A stretch of 64,000 bases of DNA from an uncultured Elusimicrobiales bacterium (GCA_944324675.1 CALUXE010000005.1:35743-99742); one strand, 5' to 3'; positions 52,919 through 61,687 are shown, counted from the first letter of the stretch. The notes: a model not told the origin generated them from the sequence alone. Numbers and translations are program-made.

Positions 52919-54190
52919 ATGAAAAATTTACACATATTAGCCTTATTATGCTTTTTTGTTTTGGCCTTGGGAGCATGCGGCAAGAAAGAAACTCCCAAAC
53001 AGGAAGAAGCCCCCCAAGTCTGCACCAATACCTGCAAAACTTGGGAAACTAGGACTGATTATCCCGAATGCAAGTGCCTAAAACCGGAATATAAACTGCC
53101 CGACACAAAACTGCAGGCGGATTTAATAAGCGCCGCAATAAAGGGCGACTTGGATTTTATAAAGAAACAAGTAGACGAAAATCATATTAACCCGGAAGCC
53201 TACTTAAGCCTGCAGGATATGGATAACCTGTTGGCTTTCCGCGAAACTCTGCCGAAAGGGAAATTCCTTTACAACAACATAAAGAGAACGACAAACGATT
53301 TGACTTTGGCTTACTTGGCCGCCGCCGAAACCAATAACGGCTTGGCAATTTTACAATTCTTGGCGGAAAGAGAAGTTGATTTCAACAAGCCGAGCATTAA
53401 CGGGAAATTTCCTTTGGAAGCCGCTTTGGAAAACGGACACCAAAAAGCCGTTCCGTTGCTTTTGCAAAACGGTGCGGACGTTTCGGTATTATACTCTCCC
53501 ACAACAAACTACTTGGCGCAAACCATAGAATCAAACGATACCGAAACAACAAAACTTCTAGTGGAATACGCCGCCAAAAACGACATAGACATCTCCGATT
53601 ATCTTCCGCCGTTGGAAAGCGCCATAAAAGACAAAGATAAGGATATGATTACCATCCTTATAGACACCGCAAAAGCCGATCCCAATCAAACCGATTCAAA
53701 AGGCAATCCCGTACTATCCGACGCGGCTTTAAGCGGCGACAAAGAAATCGTTACGATGATATTATTGGCCGGGGCAAATATCGATCAGCTTAACACAAAA
53801 GGACAAACCTCCCTAATGACGCTTATTGAACAATCCGGCGGAAATTCCGCCAATATGAACGATATGTCCCTGTTCCTGATAGAAAACGGCGCAAACGTAA
53901 ACGCTGCGGATTTAAAAGGCGAAACCCCGCTGTTCTATGCGGTAAAAGCAAGGAACGAACAGCTGATAAAAAATCTAATAGCCAAAGGCGCCGACATCAA
54001 CGCCAGAAACAATAAAGGGGAAAGCGTCCTCTTCATAGCCGCGGAAAAAGATAATCCGAGAATGGCCAAATTGTTATTGGACAACGGGGCCAATCCCCGG
54101 CTTAAAAACCGCCAAAAACTCGACGCGGCTACCGTCGCCGTGCAGAGGGGCTTTATGGACACTTACGACATCATAGAAAGCTATAAATAA
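52919..54190 (+). CDS. Ankyrin-repeat lipoprotein
   Basis: 423 residues. The start at 52919 follows GAGAGGGG and gives a lipoprotein signal MKNLHILALLCFFVLALGAC with the lipobox LGA|C. An N-terminal Cys-containing region (VCTNTCKTWETRTDYPECKC) precedes eight or nine ankyrin repeats, for example KFPLEAALENGHQKAVPLLL, NPVLSDAALSGDKEIVTMIL, ETPLFYAVKARNEQLIKNLI and ESVLFIAAEKDNPRMAKLLL. It is likely tethered to the inner leaflet of the outer membrane or the periplasmic face and binds proteins. It ends two bases before the MsbA-like gene, so they are probably co-transcribed. Confidence 0.9.
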   Translation: MKNLHILALLCFFVLALGACGKKETPKQEEAPQVCTNTCKTWETRTDYPECKCLKPEYKLPDTKLQADLISAAIKGDLDFIKKQVDENHINPEAYLSLQDMDNLLAFRETLPKGKFLYNNIKRTTNDLTLAYLAAAETNNGLAILQFLAEREVDFNKPSINGKFPLEAALENGHQKAVPLLLQNGADVSVLYSPTTNYLAQTIESNDTETTKLLVEYAAKNDIDISDYLPPLESAIKDKDKDMITILIDTAKADPNQTDSKGNPVLSDAALSGDKEIVTMILLAGANIDQLNTKGQTSLMTLIEQSGGNSANMNDMSLFLIENGANVNAADLKGETPLFYAVKARNEQLIKNLIAKGADINARNNKGESVLFIAAEKDNPRMAKLLLDNGANPRLKNRQKLDAATVAVQRGFMDTYDIIESYK

Positions 54191-54192
54191 CT

Positions 54193-55983
54193 ATGGACGA
54201 TAATTTTAACAAGGAACTTAATCCGACAACCCTAAAAGATTTCGTAAAGAGAATGGGCCCCTTAATAAAGCCCTATTGGTTCAGAACGCTTTTGGGCATA
54301 GCTCTAACCATACCCGCCGGCGCATTAGACGGCGCGGTGGCGATGTTCCTTAAGTATTACGTAGATAACGTAGTGGTGGCGAAAAACGCGGACTGGGCAG
54401 ACTATATCCCGCTGTTGATAATACTTTTCGCCATAATACAGGGGGTTTTAAACTTTTCCTCGACTTATCTAAACAGCTGGGTCGGAACAAAAATTACCAC
54501 TGATTTAAAGAAAAAACTTTATCAAAAACTGCTTACTTTCGATCCTTGCTTTTTCGATAATCATAATTCGGGTGATGTCGTTTATCGTTTTTACAGCGAC
54601 GCCGATACCGCCAGCAACGCATTAATCAATAATGTAAAGCAATTTTTGACGAGATTGTTTTCTTCGATAGGTTTGGTATTCGTACTTGTATACAACTCTT
54701 GGCAGCTTACGATAATAGCTATAGTCGTATTGGGGGCCGCCGCGCTTCCTATGCAATACGTAAGGAAGAAGATAAAAAAGATTACGCCCAAAATAGTGAC
54801 CTCCGGCTCCGACGTAATAACATCCTATAACGAGACCTGCACGGGTTATAAGACGATAACCTCTTACAATCTGCAGAATTATCAGTTAAAGAAACAATAC
54901 GGTATTTTGGACAAACTGTTTTACCTCTCCATGAAGATGGTAAAACACACCAACTGGCTTTCGCCGGTAATGCATGTGGTAATTTCCTTCGGGGTGGCGG
55001 GCGTAATATGGTACGGCAACAGTTTGATAATAAAAGGAACTATAACAAGCGGAAACTTCGCCTCTTTTATAGCAGCGCTGTTGATGCTCTATACTCCGCT
55101 TAAATCGATAGGGAACAATTATATAGACATACAAAAGGCTTTCTTGGCGATAGAGCGCGTATTCGAAATGTTAAATTACAAGACGTCTATAAAAAGCGCG
55201 AAAAACGCCGTAAAGATAGACACTATCCACAACGATATAGAATTTGACGACGTCGTTTTTGAATATAAAGAAGGGCTGCCCGTACTTAAAAATATTTCTT
55301 TAAAAGTACCCGTCGGTCAAACTATCGCCCTGGTAGGCAACAGCGGCGGCGGGAAAACGACATTTGTAAATCTTATCCCGCGCTTTTACGATACGACAAG
55401 CGGCAGCGTCAAGATAGACGGCATAGACGTCAAGGATATTGATCTCTACTCTTTAAGAAAACAAATTGCGGTGGTGTTTCAGGATAATTTTCTATTCAGC
55501 GGCACCATTAGGGAAAACATAATGATAGGCAACCCCAACGCGACCGAAGATGACATAAAACAAGCGGTCAAGAGTGCGCATTTGGAAGATTTTATAGCTT
55601 CCCTTAAAGACGGCCTTGACACTTATGTCGGCGAACGGGGAGTAATGTTATCGGGCGGGCAGAAACAACGCATAGCGATAGCGCGAGCGTTTTTAAAGCA
55701 AGCCCCCGTAGTAATATTGGACGAAGCTACCAGCGCGCTGGACAACAAATCCGAAGCGATAGTGCAAAAAGCGATAGACAATCTTATGAAGGACCGCACG
55801 GTATTTGTAATAGCGCATCGCCTAAGCACTATACAAAACGCCGATAAAATAATAGTGATAAACGAGGGCAGAATAGTAGAAAGCGGCACCCACGAACAAC
55901 TGATGAAAGAAGGCAGCGGCGCCTATAAAGCCTTATATAACGCACAGTTCAAGAAAAAGAAAGAGGTCAAAAATGAAGAATAA
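54193..55983 (+). CDS. msbA: MsbA-type lipid exporter (ABC transporter half, TMD-NBD)
   Basis: A 596-residue ABC exporter. Six TM helices (about 25-320; RTLLGIALTIPAGALDGAVA to FASFIAALLMLYTPLKSIGN) precede the nucleotide-binding domain, with Walker A GNSGGGKTTF, Q-loop VVFQDNFLFSG, signature LSGGQKQRIAIARA, Walker B VVILDEATSALD and H-loop IAHRLST. The TMD of about 330 residues and the EDA-like loop follow the MsbA/lipid-flippase pattern. It is followed by dCMP deaminase with an 11-bp overlap. A drug exporter role cannot be ruled out, but the essential lipid A/lipid-export role is the simplest reading in a diderm. Confidence 0.85.
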   Translation: MDDNFNKELNPTTLKDFVKRMGPLIKPYWFRTLLGIALTIPAGALDGAVAMFLKYYVDNVVVAKNADWADYIPLLIILFAIIQGVLNFSSTYLNSWVGTKITTDLKKKLYQKLLTFDPCFFDNHNSGDVVYRFYSDADTASNALINNVKQFLTRLFSSIGLVFVLVYNSWQLTIIAIVVLGAAALPMQYVRKKIKKITPKIVTSGSDVITSYNETCTGYKTITSYNLQNYQLKKQYGILDKLFYLSMKMVKHTNWLSPVMHVVISFGVAGVIWYGNSLIIKGTITSGNFASFIAALLMLYTPLKSIGNNYIDIQKAFLAIERVFEMLNYKTSIKSAKNAVKIDTIHNDIEFDDVVFEYKEGLPVLKNISLKVPVGQTIALVGNSGGGKTTFVNLIPRFYDTTSGSVKIDGIDVKDIDLYSLRKQIAVVFQDNFLFSGTIRENIMIGNPNATEDDIKQAVKSAHLEDFIASLKDGLDTYVGERGVMLSGGQKQRIAIARAFLKQAPVVILDEATSALDNKSEAIVQKAIDNLMKDRTVFVIAHRLSTIQNADKIIVINEGRIVESGTHEQLMKEGSGAYKALYNAQFKKKKEVKNEE

Positions 55984-56479
55984 GAACAAACTTTTCATAA
56001 GTATGGCAAAGCTCGTCGCCCAGCAATCCACTTGCGCGCGTCTTAAAGTGGGGGCGGTTTTGGTAAAAGACAACCGCGTGATAAGCATCGGCTTTAACGG
56101 CGTACCTTCAGGCAGGGAACACTGCGAGGACCATTTTAAAAAAATATATGAACGGGAATTCGCGGATAAATATAAGACGTTGGAGGAGTTTTTCAAAAGC
56201 CAAGATTTTTATCAGATACACGGAGCGTTTTCCAACGACAATGAACTTCACGCCGAACAAAACGCGCTCTTGTTTGCCGCGAAAAGCGGAATAGCGACTG
56301 ACAATTCAGACTTGTACATAACCTTTTCGCCCTGCGTACACTGCGCTAAGGTTATAATAGCCTCCGGCATAAAAAGGGTTTACTTTTCCGAACTTTACGA
56401 CCGCTCTTTGGAAGGGGTAAACCTCTTGGGTAAAAACGGGATAGAATGTATCCATCTGCAGGAAAAAGATTTGTTATAA
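55973..56479 (+). CDS. Deoxycytidylate (dCMP) deaminase, ComEB type
   Basis: A zinc deaminase of 168 residues: LFISMAKLVAQQSTCARLKV, VGAVLVKDNRVISIGFNGVP and SGREHCEDHFKKIYEREF. The first zinc His and catalytic Glu are in LHAEQNALLFAAKSG (HAE), the second motif is TFSPCVHCAKVIIASGIKRV (PCxxC). Converts dCMP to dUMP for dTMP synthesis. Its ATG lies inside the MsbA-like gene (11-bp overlap). It complements cdd at 38019 in pyrimidine metabolism. Confidence 0.93.
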   Translation: MKNKNKLFISMAKLVAQQSTCARLKVGAVLVKDNRVISIGFNGVPSGREHCEDHFKKIYEREFADKYKTLEEFFKSQDFYQIHGAFSNDNELHAEQNALLFAAKSGIATDNSDLYITFSPCVHCAKVIIASGIKRVYFSELYDRSLEGVNLLGKNGIECIHLQEKDLL

Positions 56480-56509
56480 AAATTTAAAGATAACGGGTGT
56501 AAAACAATT

Positions 56510-57160
56510 ATGAAAAACAACAATCAGCAAAAGATAAACGAAAAAGGAATTATCGACGTATTGGAGCAGAAAATTAAACTGTACAAAAAACAGATTTTAA
56601 TAACGCTCGGCATAATAATACTGGCTATCGCCGCGGGCGCGCTGACTGCCTATATTAAGAACCAAGCCTATCAAAAACAATGGGGGGATTTATTCTTGGC
56701 GGAGCTGCCCTTGGCCTTGCAGACCGAAGATGAAAATGCCGACTTTTCCGAACTGGAAATCTACGCCGCCGCCAACGAGGAAAAGCCCGCCGGCGCCTAT
56801 GCCGCTTTGACGCTGGGCAACGCTTATTATCAAAATAAGAATTACGAAAAGGCCGAATTGTATTTTAAGCAGGCTTTAAAGAACGGCAACAAAGAACTGC
56901 AGCCCTTGGCGGAAAGCTCCTTGATAGCGGCCTATATCGCGCAAAATATGTACGATAAAGCCATAGAACAAGCCGCCGCCTTTGAGGCGAAATATCCCAA
57001 TCACTTTATTTTGGCGCAAGTAAAAACGCACAGGGCTTTGGCAACTGAATTATCAGGCAAACCGCAGGAGGCTAAAGCGATGTATCTTGAAATAGCGGAG
57101 CAATATCCTTCAAGTTACAGCGCCTCTTTGGCTAAACTTCAAGCTGACAAAATAAAATAA
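56510..57160 (+). CDS. YfgM-like membrane-anchored TPR protein
   Basis: 216 residues. A cytoplasmic N-terminus with coiled-coil character (IIDVLEQKIKLYKKQ) leads into one TM helix (ILITLGIIILAIAAGALTAY, about 30-50), and TPR-like repeats face the periplasm (AAYAALTLGNAYYQNKNYEK-like AYAALTLGNAYYQNKNYEKA, AESSLIAAYIAQNMYDKAIE, AKYPNHFILAQVKTHRALAT). This is the plan of YfgM/TPR_21 proteins, which help periplasmic chaperones at the translocon. It is third in the msbA unit after a 30-bp gap and ends at a strong terminator. Confidence 0.8.
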   Translation: MKNNNQQKINEKGIIDVLEQKIKLYKKQILITLGIIILAIAAGALTAYIKNQAYQKQWGDLFLAELPLALQTEDENADFSELEIYAAANEEKPAGAYAALTLGNAYYQNKNYEKAELYFKQALKNGNKELQPLAESSLIAAYIAQNMYDKAIEQAAAFEAKYPNHFILAQVKTHRALATELSGKPQEAKAMYLEIAEQYPSSYSASLAKLQADKIK

Positions 57161-57174
57161 ATTTATACTTTCGC

Positions 57175-57212
57175 AAAGAAGCCCGCGTCCCTTAAAAGAT
57201 GCGGGCTTCTTT
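57175..57212 (+). terminator. Terminator after the YfgM-like gene
   Basis: A perfect 12-bp stem AAAGAAGCCCGC / GCGGGCTTCTTT with a 14-nt loop, 14 bp after the stop. Confidence 0.9.
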
Positions 57213-57289
57213 AATAAAAGTTAGGGCTTCGCCGAAAAGAAAAACTATTTAAATAATACCGCATATCGGCAATACTAAAAGGATAAAAT

Positions 57290-57523
57290 ATGCAAGATAA
57301 AATACAGACGCTTTACATAAAAATAATCCAATCCGCCGGCGGGGCGGTAATATCTGCTCTGCACGCGACGGCGGCGATACCCTTTGGAGTATCGGGCGTA
57401 GTGCTCTTATTGGCTATGAGCGATTGGCATAGTACAATCTTCTATTTTATAGGATTATTAACCGCGGCGACGGCGGGATTTATTGCTACGTGGCTGGTAG
57501 GTTTTGACGATCCGACGAAATAA
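57290..57523 (+). CDS. Small two-helix membrane protein, PTS EIIC C-terminus-like
   Basis: 77 residues. A good ribosome site (aaaggataaaat) precedes the ATG. The N-terminus is amphipathic (MQDKIQTLYIKIIQSAGGAV) and the second half consists of two TM helices (IPFGVSGVVLLLAMSD, IFYFIGLLTAATAGFIATWL) ending GFDDPTK. The end resembles the last helix of sugar PTS IIC domains (a G-F-x-x-P end). No PTS gene is near. It is either a degenerate C-terminal fragment that still has its own start, or a genuine small protein. Confidence 0.6.
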   Translation: MQDKIQTLYIKIIQSAGGAVISALHATAAIPFGVSGVVLLLAMSDWHSTIFYFIGLLTAATAGFIATWLVGFDDPTK

Positions 57524-57549
57524 TAAACAATTCCGTCGGCAAAGATATG

Positions 57550-57592
57550 AAAAACTCTTTCTTTCGGGCCTTATCCCAATAAAAGAGTTTTT
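57550..57592 (+). terminator. Terminator-like hairpin after the small membrane protein
   Basis: 11-bp arms, AAAAACTCTTT and AAAGAGTTTTT, with a 21-nt loop and a T tail, 26 bp after the stop. Confidence 0.65.
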
Positions 57593-57703
57593 ACGTTAAG
57601 CCAATTGCCTTTGACGTAAGCCTCTTTGCTTGCATATCCTTCTCTCCATAAAAAGCGTTATGTCGTTAAGTTTACTTTAATCCAATAAAGTATAAGCTCA
57701 TCA

Positions 57704-57734
57704 ATATCGCCGAAATATCGCCGAAATATCGCCG
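57704..57734. repeat. Tandem repeat, 11-bp unit ATATCGCCGAA, about 2.8 copies
   Basis: Three exact starts at 57704, 57715 and 57726; the third copy lacks the final AA. Confidence 0.85.
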
Positions 57735-57941
57735 TTTAACACAAGGTAAATGTAGGAATTCCATCGTAAAAATCGAACGGATTTCGCCAATACCAGCAAA
57801 GCGGCTATCGCTTCCTAGGAGTTTCTTATCATTTTGAAAATAAGCTCAGGCTTTAAGGCTAAACTTTCCCCAAGCGCCCCAACACCCACGATGGGGGAAA
57901 ATTCATCTAATACATAAAATAAAAAAGTGTGTCTTGTTCTT

Positions 57942-58508
57942 TTAAAGAGAAGATTTGTCTGGCCCAACAACTTTGTTTCTTTTGGAATAAGGACAGCCGC
58001 AATAAGCCTGATTATATAAAGCCAGCTCTTTATTTACCGCACGGCGCAATTCCTCAAGCCCGCCCTTGCGCCAATTGAAAGTATCGTAAGTTATCCCCTC
58101 AAGCTCGCCTGCCATAAGCCCCGCTTTATTTACTTGATCCATATCCTTATGTCTGGAAACGCCCAAAACGGAACTGAAAGTGTCAAAACCGTTCTGCTTG
58201 GCAAATGCCGCCGCACGACGAAGCCTCATCAAAAAACACCTAAAACACCGCTCCCCGCGTTCGGCGTCGTTTTCGCAGCCTTTTATCGCTTCCGCCCAAA
58301 GATCGGGTTCGTACTCCAAATCATAAAATTGAACTTTATATGTATCACATGCCCGCTTGTTTTCTTCCAAGCGCTTTTGGTACTCTTCCTGCGGGGCGAT
58401 GTTGGGATTATAAAAAAGTACGGCAAAATCCCTGCCCTCCTGCGAGAGTTTCTTTATTACGCCACAGCTGCATGGCGCACAGCAAGAAAGCAATAACATC
58501 TTTGGCAT
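57942..58508 (-). CDS. queH: Epoxyqueuosine reductase QueH
   Basis: An Fe-S enzyme that performs the last step of queuosine synthesis in tRNA. It carries QueH's cysteine sets: LLSCCAPCSCGV (CC-x-x-C) at the N-terminus, GERCFRCFLMRLRRAA near 100 and YCGCPYSKRN near the C-terminus, plus FNPNIAP-type FYNPNIAPQEEYQKRLEENK. ATG 58508 gives 188 residues starting MPKMLLLSCC; the frame opening at 58535 is unlikely. Upstream is a 450-bp AT-rich divergent region. Other queuosine genes are not in the window. Confidence 0.92.
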   Translation of the reverse strand: MPKMLLLSCCAPCSCGVIKKLSQEGRDFAVLFYNPNIAPQEEYQKRLEENKRACDTYKVQFYDLEYEPDLWAEAIKGCENDAERGERCFRCFLMRLRRAAAFAKQNGFDTFSSVLGVSRHKDMDQVNKAGLMAGELEGITYDTFNWRKGGLEELRRAVNKELALYNQAYCGCPYSKRNKVVGPDKSSL

Positions 58509-58959
58509 ATATTTATTATAGCAAAGCAAAATCAAAAAATCTTGCCATCAATATATCTTAAGAAACCGCCAAATCAAAAATAAAATATTATTAGATATTA
58601 TATCAGTAATAAGATTTGTGGAATTATTACGATTCCACAATATAAAAAACAAAAAAAACATTTTTTGGATATTTTACACTTCCACAACAATATTACAGGT
58701 AAAATTTTTTAAAATAAAAAATAAGGGGAAAAAAGTATTTTTATTCGCAAATTTAAAACTCATTTTTACTACCTTTGAATTTATGTCATATAATTAAAGG
58801 AAAAAACTTGAGAGCCAACCTCTAAGAAGCATGGTTATAAACAATTTTTGTCATATAAAATCATAGGGGAAACATATATTGACATAAAATTCAATTATTG
58901 CTAATATATGTCAAAAGCTGTTAATAAGCCCCTTGAACAAGCGTACCGGAGGTTCCTTT
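58509..58959. other. 451-bp AT-rich divergent regulatory region
   Basis: Lies between queH (-) and the unknown two-domain gene (+). It contains an inverted repeat TTGTGGAAT (58616-58624) / ATTCCACAA (58632-58640), with a third TTCCACAA at 58680-58687. A direct repeat TGTCATATAA lies at 58784-58793 and 58849-58858, and an inverted repeat TTGACATA (58879-58886) / TATGTCAA (58907-58914). No coding region seen. Confidence 0.6.
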
Positions 58960-59760
58960 ATGGCGGAAAACGAAGAAAAAAGTTTTAAATTAAGATTGAG
59001 GCTAAAAAACGGAGCAGAGTTTGAAGCGGAAGGAAGCCTTCCCTTCATCGAAAAGCAAAAAGAGGAGTTTTTTAAATTGTTCCAAATTGAGGACGGGGAA
59101 ATGTCGTCATCGGAAAATTATTATGAACAAAAAATAATTCCGACAAATTTAAGAGACTTTGGAGTAATGGGGCAAAATAATGCGGAAAGGGGGGACTATC
59201 TCACCAACAAAACTATTTCTTTAGATAAGAGAAAAATCTATACCCCCAAGACGGATATATGGGGATACCCCAAAACCCCAATGCCGCAGACGTACAGAAA
59301 CGGAGAAGAGAACCCCGCCGGCAAATACAATCCAGAATATTTCGGAAAAGGCCCCTCGCCTAGAGGAGAGCTCCGCAAAAAAGTGTTCAAAAAAGCGGAT
59401 CGGCCGATTCCCCGTCCGGAAAGCTCCGTCTGGGACAGAATAGCTTATTGCGAGGGGGAATATATCATTATACGACGCAAAGACAAAAATTTAAACTCCG
59501 CTTCAGCCGCGCTTATAATATTAGGCGGGGCAAAAATGCTGAGGAACGCCTCAAAAATGAGCGCTCTGGAGCTTTCAAAATCTTTAAAGCTCTCAGGCTA
59601 CCTAAAGCAAAATGAACGCCTAGACAGAGTATTGGCGGCCGAAATAAAAGAAGGAACCATTGTTTACGAGGGCAGCAAAAGAAATAGGGGCTACATCATA
59701 ACGCAAAGCGGAACCGCCAAAGCATACACCTCGGCGGAGAGAATTCTCCTCAACGGATAA
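58960..59760 (+). CDS. Unknown two-domain protein: small beta domain, Pro-rich linker, winged-helix-like end
   Basis: 266 residues; GGAGG seven bases before ATG 58960 sets the start, rejecting the frame opening at 58933. The N-terminus (about 10-48) is a compact charged domain, FKLRLRLKNGAEFEAEGSLP followed by FIEKQKEEFFKLF. A Pro-, Lys- and Gly-rich segment follows (TPKTDIWGYPKTPMPQTYRN ... GKGPSPRGELRKKVFKKADR). The C-terminal 90 residues look like a helix-turn-helix or winged domain: LELSKSLKLSGYLKQNERLD, RVLAAEIKEGTIVYEGSKRN, GYIITQSGTAKA. It may be a regulator. The upstream repeats could be its own binding sites. Confidence 0.65.
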   Translation: MAENEEKSFKLRLRLKNGAEFEAEGSLPFIEKQKEEFFKLFQIEDGEMSSSENYYEQKIIPTNLRDFGVMGQNNAERGDYLTNKTISLDKRKIYTPKTDIWGYPKTPMPQTYRNGEENPAGKYNPEYFGKGPSPRGELRKKVFKKADRPIPRPESSVWDRIAYCEGEYIIIRRKDKNLNSASAALIILGGAKMLRNASKMSALELSKSLKLSGYLKQNERLDRVLAAEIKEGTIVYEGSKRNRGYIITQSGTAKAYTSAERILLNG

Positions 59761-59811
59761 AATTTGTATAATAAAATCTGTAAAACTTTAGACAAAGGAA
59801 GGTAAAAGCTG

Positions 59812-60447
59812 ATGAAAAAAGGTTTACTTACAGCTGTATTATGCGCTTTGGTATTGAGCGCTTGCACCACGCCTGGCAAAAGGACGGCGATCGGTGCCGG
59901 AGCCGGAGCAGCGGCCGGCGCTTTAGCGGGCGCGGTAATCACCCATAACACCGGCGGCAAAGCCGAAACCGGAGCGATTTACGGCGCTTTGGCCGGCGCG
60001 GCATTAGGCGGTGGAATAGGAAACTATTTGGATAAACAGGCCAAAGAACTCGCCGCGATAGCCGACGTCACCCGCACGGAAGACGGCAATATCGTCGTTA
60101 CCTTAAAGAACGAAATTCTTTTCGATACCGACAGCGCCGTCTTATCCTACGAGGCCGGGAATACCTTAATGGAACTTAATAAAGTTCTCAAAAAATATCC
60201 CGCCAACATCATCGTAGTGGAAGGATATACCGATTCCACCGGTACCGTAGCTTATAACAAAACCCTCTCGGAAAAGCGCGCAAAAGCCGTTTATGATTTT
60301 ATCTTGAACAACGGCCTTAAAACAAGCGCCATAAGTTATGTCGGCTATGGCGTACAAAACCCCGTAGCCAGCAATGCTACCGCCGAGGGCAGAGCCAAAA
60401 ACCGCCGTGTGGAACTAAACATAACGGCCAATAAAGACTTAATATAA
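59812..60447 (+). CDS. OmpA-family peptidoglycan-associated lipoprotein (YiaD-like)
   Basis: 211 residues. Lipoprotein signal MKKGLLTAVLCALVLSAC with lipobox LSA|C. A Gly/Ala-rich glycine-zipper segment follows (AIGAGAGAAAGALAGAVITH, ALAGAALGGGIGNYL). The C-terminal OmpA domain (about 100-210) contains EILFDTDSAVLS, VVEGYTDSTGTVAYNKTLSE, AISYVGYGVQNPVASN and the NRRVELNI end, including the Asp and Arg that bind diaminopimelate. It anchors the outer membrane to peptidoglycan. It lies 51 bp after the unknown gene and ends at a terminator. Confidence 0.93.
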   Translation: MKKGLLTAVLCALVLSACTTPGKRTAIGAGAGAAAGALAGAVITHNTGGKAETGAIYGALAGAALGGGIGNYLDKQAKELAAIADVTRTEDGNIVVTLKNEILFDTDSAVLSYEAGNTLMELNKVLKKYPANIIVVEGYTDSTGTVAYNKTLSEKRAKAVYDFILNNGLKTSAISYVGYGVQNPVASNATAEGRAKNRRVELNITANKDLI

Positions 60448-60460
60448 AAGTTTTTACCCA

Positions 60461-60494
60461 AAAAAATCCCCGCTCGTAAAGCGGGGATTTTTTT
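60461..60494 (+). terminator. Terminator of the OmpA-like lipoprotein gene
   Basis: AAATCCCCGC / GCGGGGATTT, 10-bp stem, 7-nt loop and an eight-base T run, 16 bp after the stop. Confidence 0.93.
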
Positions 60495-60529
60495 ATTGCC
60501 GAGCCAGTTCTATCCCTCTAAAATTCAGC

Positions 60530-60556
60530 TTGGAATACGATGGATTGGAATATGAT
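60530..60556. repeat. Direct repeat TTGGAATAYGAT, 15-bp period
   Basis: TTGGAATACGAT at 60530-60541 and TTGGAATATGAT at 60545-60556, 11 of 12 bases identical. Confidence 0.7.
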
Positions 60557-61306
60557 TAAAAAGCACGCCCCATCTTCCCTTATTTAAACCGACTTAAATA
60601 TACGCATCTCAAATAGAGCCTCCCCGCACGCCAAAATATCTAATCAATAAGTGAAAATATTTTGCCCTAAATCCGTTTGGTCCCTTAAAAAGCAATAAGG
60701 AGCTTCTCAAAACAAAAAACGCTGCTTTACGCTGCTAGTATCAGCCGTTTTAAACTCCAAGGCTATTGGAAAAGGGAATTACGCATAACTGAATAAAAAA
60801 TATTTTACGGCGTTGCGTCAAATAATTTCCTCTTTAAATACCGGGGAAAAGCCTCCTTCGGATTTATATCTTAGTAAAAATCTCTTTTCACGGCAAAAGG
60901 CCTCTTGACTTTATTCTATTTCCAAGTTCGGAAAACATAAAAGCAGCCAGGCATGCGGAGCTTCTGAAAAAGAAAATATCTTTATTTGTATTTTAGTGTT
61001 TTATCGGGAAAGTTTTTTATACCCAAGCAAGGAATAACAAACTTTTACTTCTTTTTACCCCAATAAAAGAAGAGGGGGGCTCTATCCTTAATCCGCATAA
61101 AAGCGGTAATGGTTTAAACAAAGGAAGCGCCGCTTGAAATAAAAAAAAGAGGGATATTAGATATTAAAATAAGATATTTTAGATAGATTTTAATGCTATT
61201 AATTTTAAATCCGAGGAGTAACAAGTAATCTTTAAAGGAGTATAAATAGGAAAAAACAAACAAAAAAACTCTTATTCTCCTTTTCTCTAAAAAGAAATAA
61301 ATTTAC

Positions 61307-61333
61307 ATTATAGAATAAAAATAATTCTATAAT
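61307..61333. repeat. Palindrome ATTATAGAAT-N7-ATTCTATAAT
   Basis: Perfect 10-bp arms with a 7-bp A-rich spacer; nearly the same sequence recurs at 61806-61831. The shape suits a dimeric regulator. Confidence 0.75.
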
Positions 61334-61518
61334 TAAAACAAAAAACAGAAAAGAGAGAAGAAGGGTACCATATTTTTATATAAAAACAAGCATATATAAA
61401 AAACATAGATATTTAATAGAAAGGGGGATTTATAAGTCAAGTATTTTAAGGTCAATCTTACTTGTGATAATTTTTATTATGTTAACATAAATGGGTATGA
61501 CGCCCGCCCCGTTTTGAG

Positions 61519-61597
61519 CCTATAATATTTATTAATAAAATTTGAATTTATTCCATTTTTTATATATATTTATATTTAATTTAATAAATATTATAGG
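61519..61597. repeat. 17-bp perfect inverted repeat, 45-bp spacer
   Basis: CCTATAATATTTATTAA (61519-61535) and TTAATAAATATTATAGG (61581-61597). Both arms are AT-rich but exactly complementary. Confidence 0.8.
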
Positions 61598-61687
61598 TTT
61601 TTATTTTTCTTAATATAAAATTTTTCAAATACTTATATCTTTTTAGTTTGGCTGATGTGTTTTTATATTTATTTTTTACAATTTAAA

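Larger units (their letters stand above)
57524..57941. other. 418-bp intergenic region with a hairpin and an 11-bp tandem repeat
   Basis: AAAAACTCTTT (57550-57560) and AAAGAGTTTTT (57582-57592) form a probable terminator with a 21-nt loop for the preceding small gene. ATATCGCCGAA is repeated almost three times at 57704-57734. The last 40 bp before the queH stop contain no clear minus-strand terminator. No coding region seen. Confidence 0.6.

Noticed and set aside
57704..57734. Short tandem repeat as a CRISPR remnant
   Set aside because: Units are 11 bp without spacers, and no cas genes are in the window.
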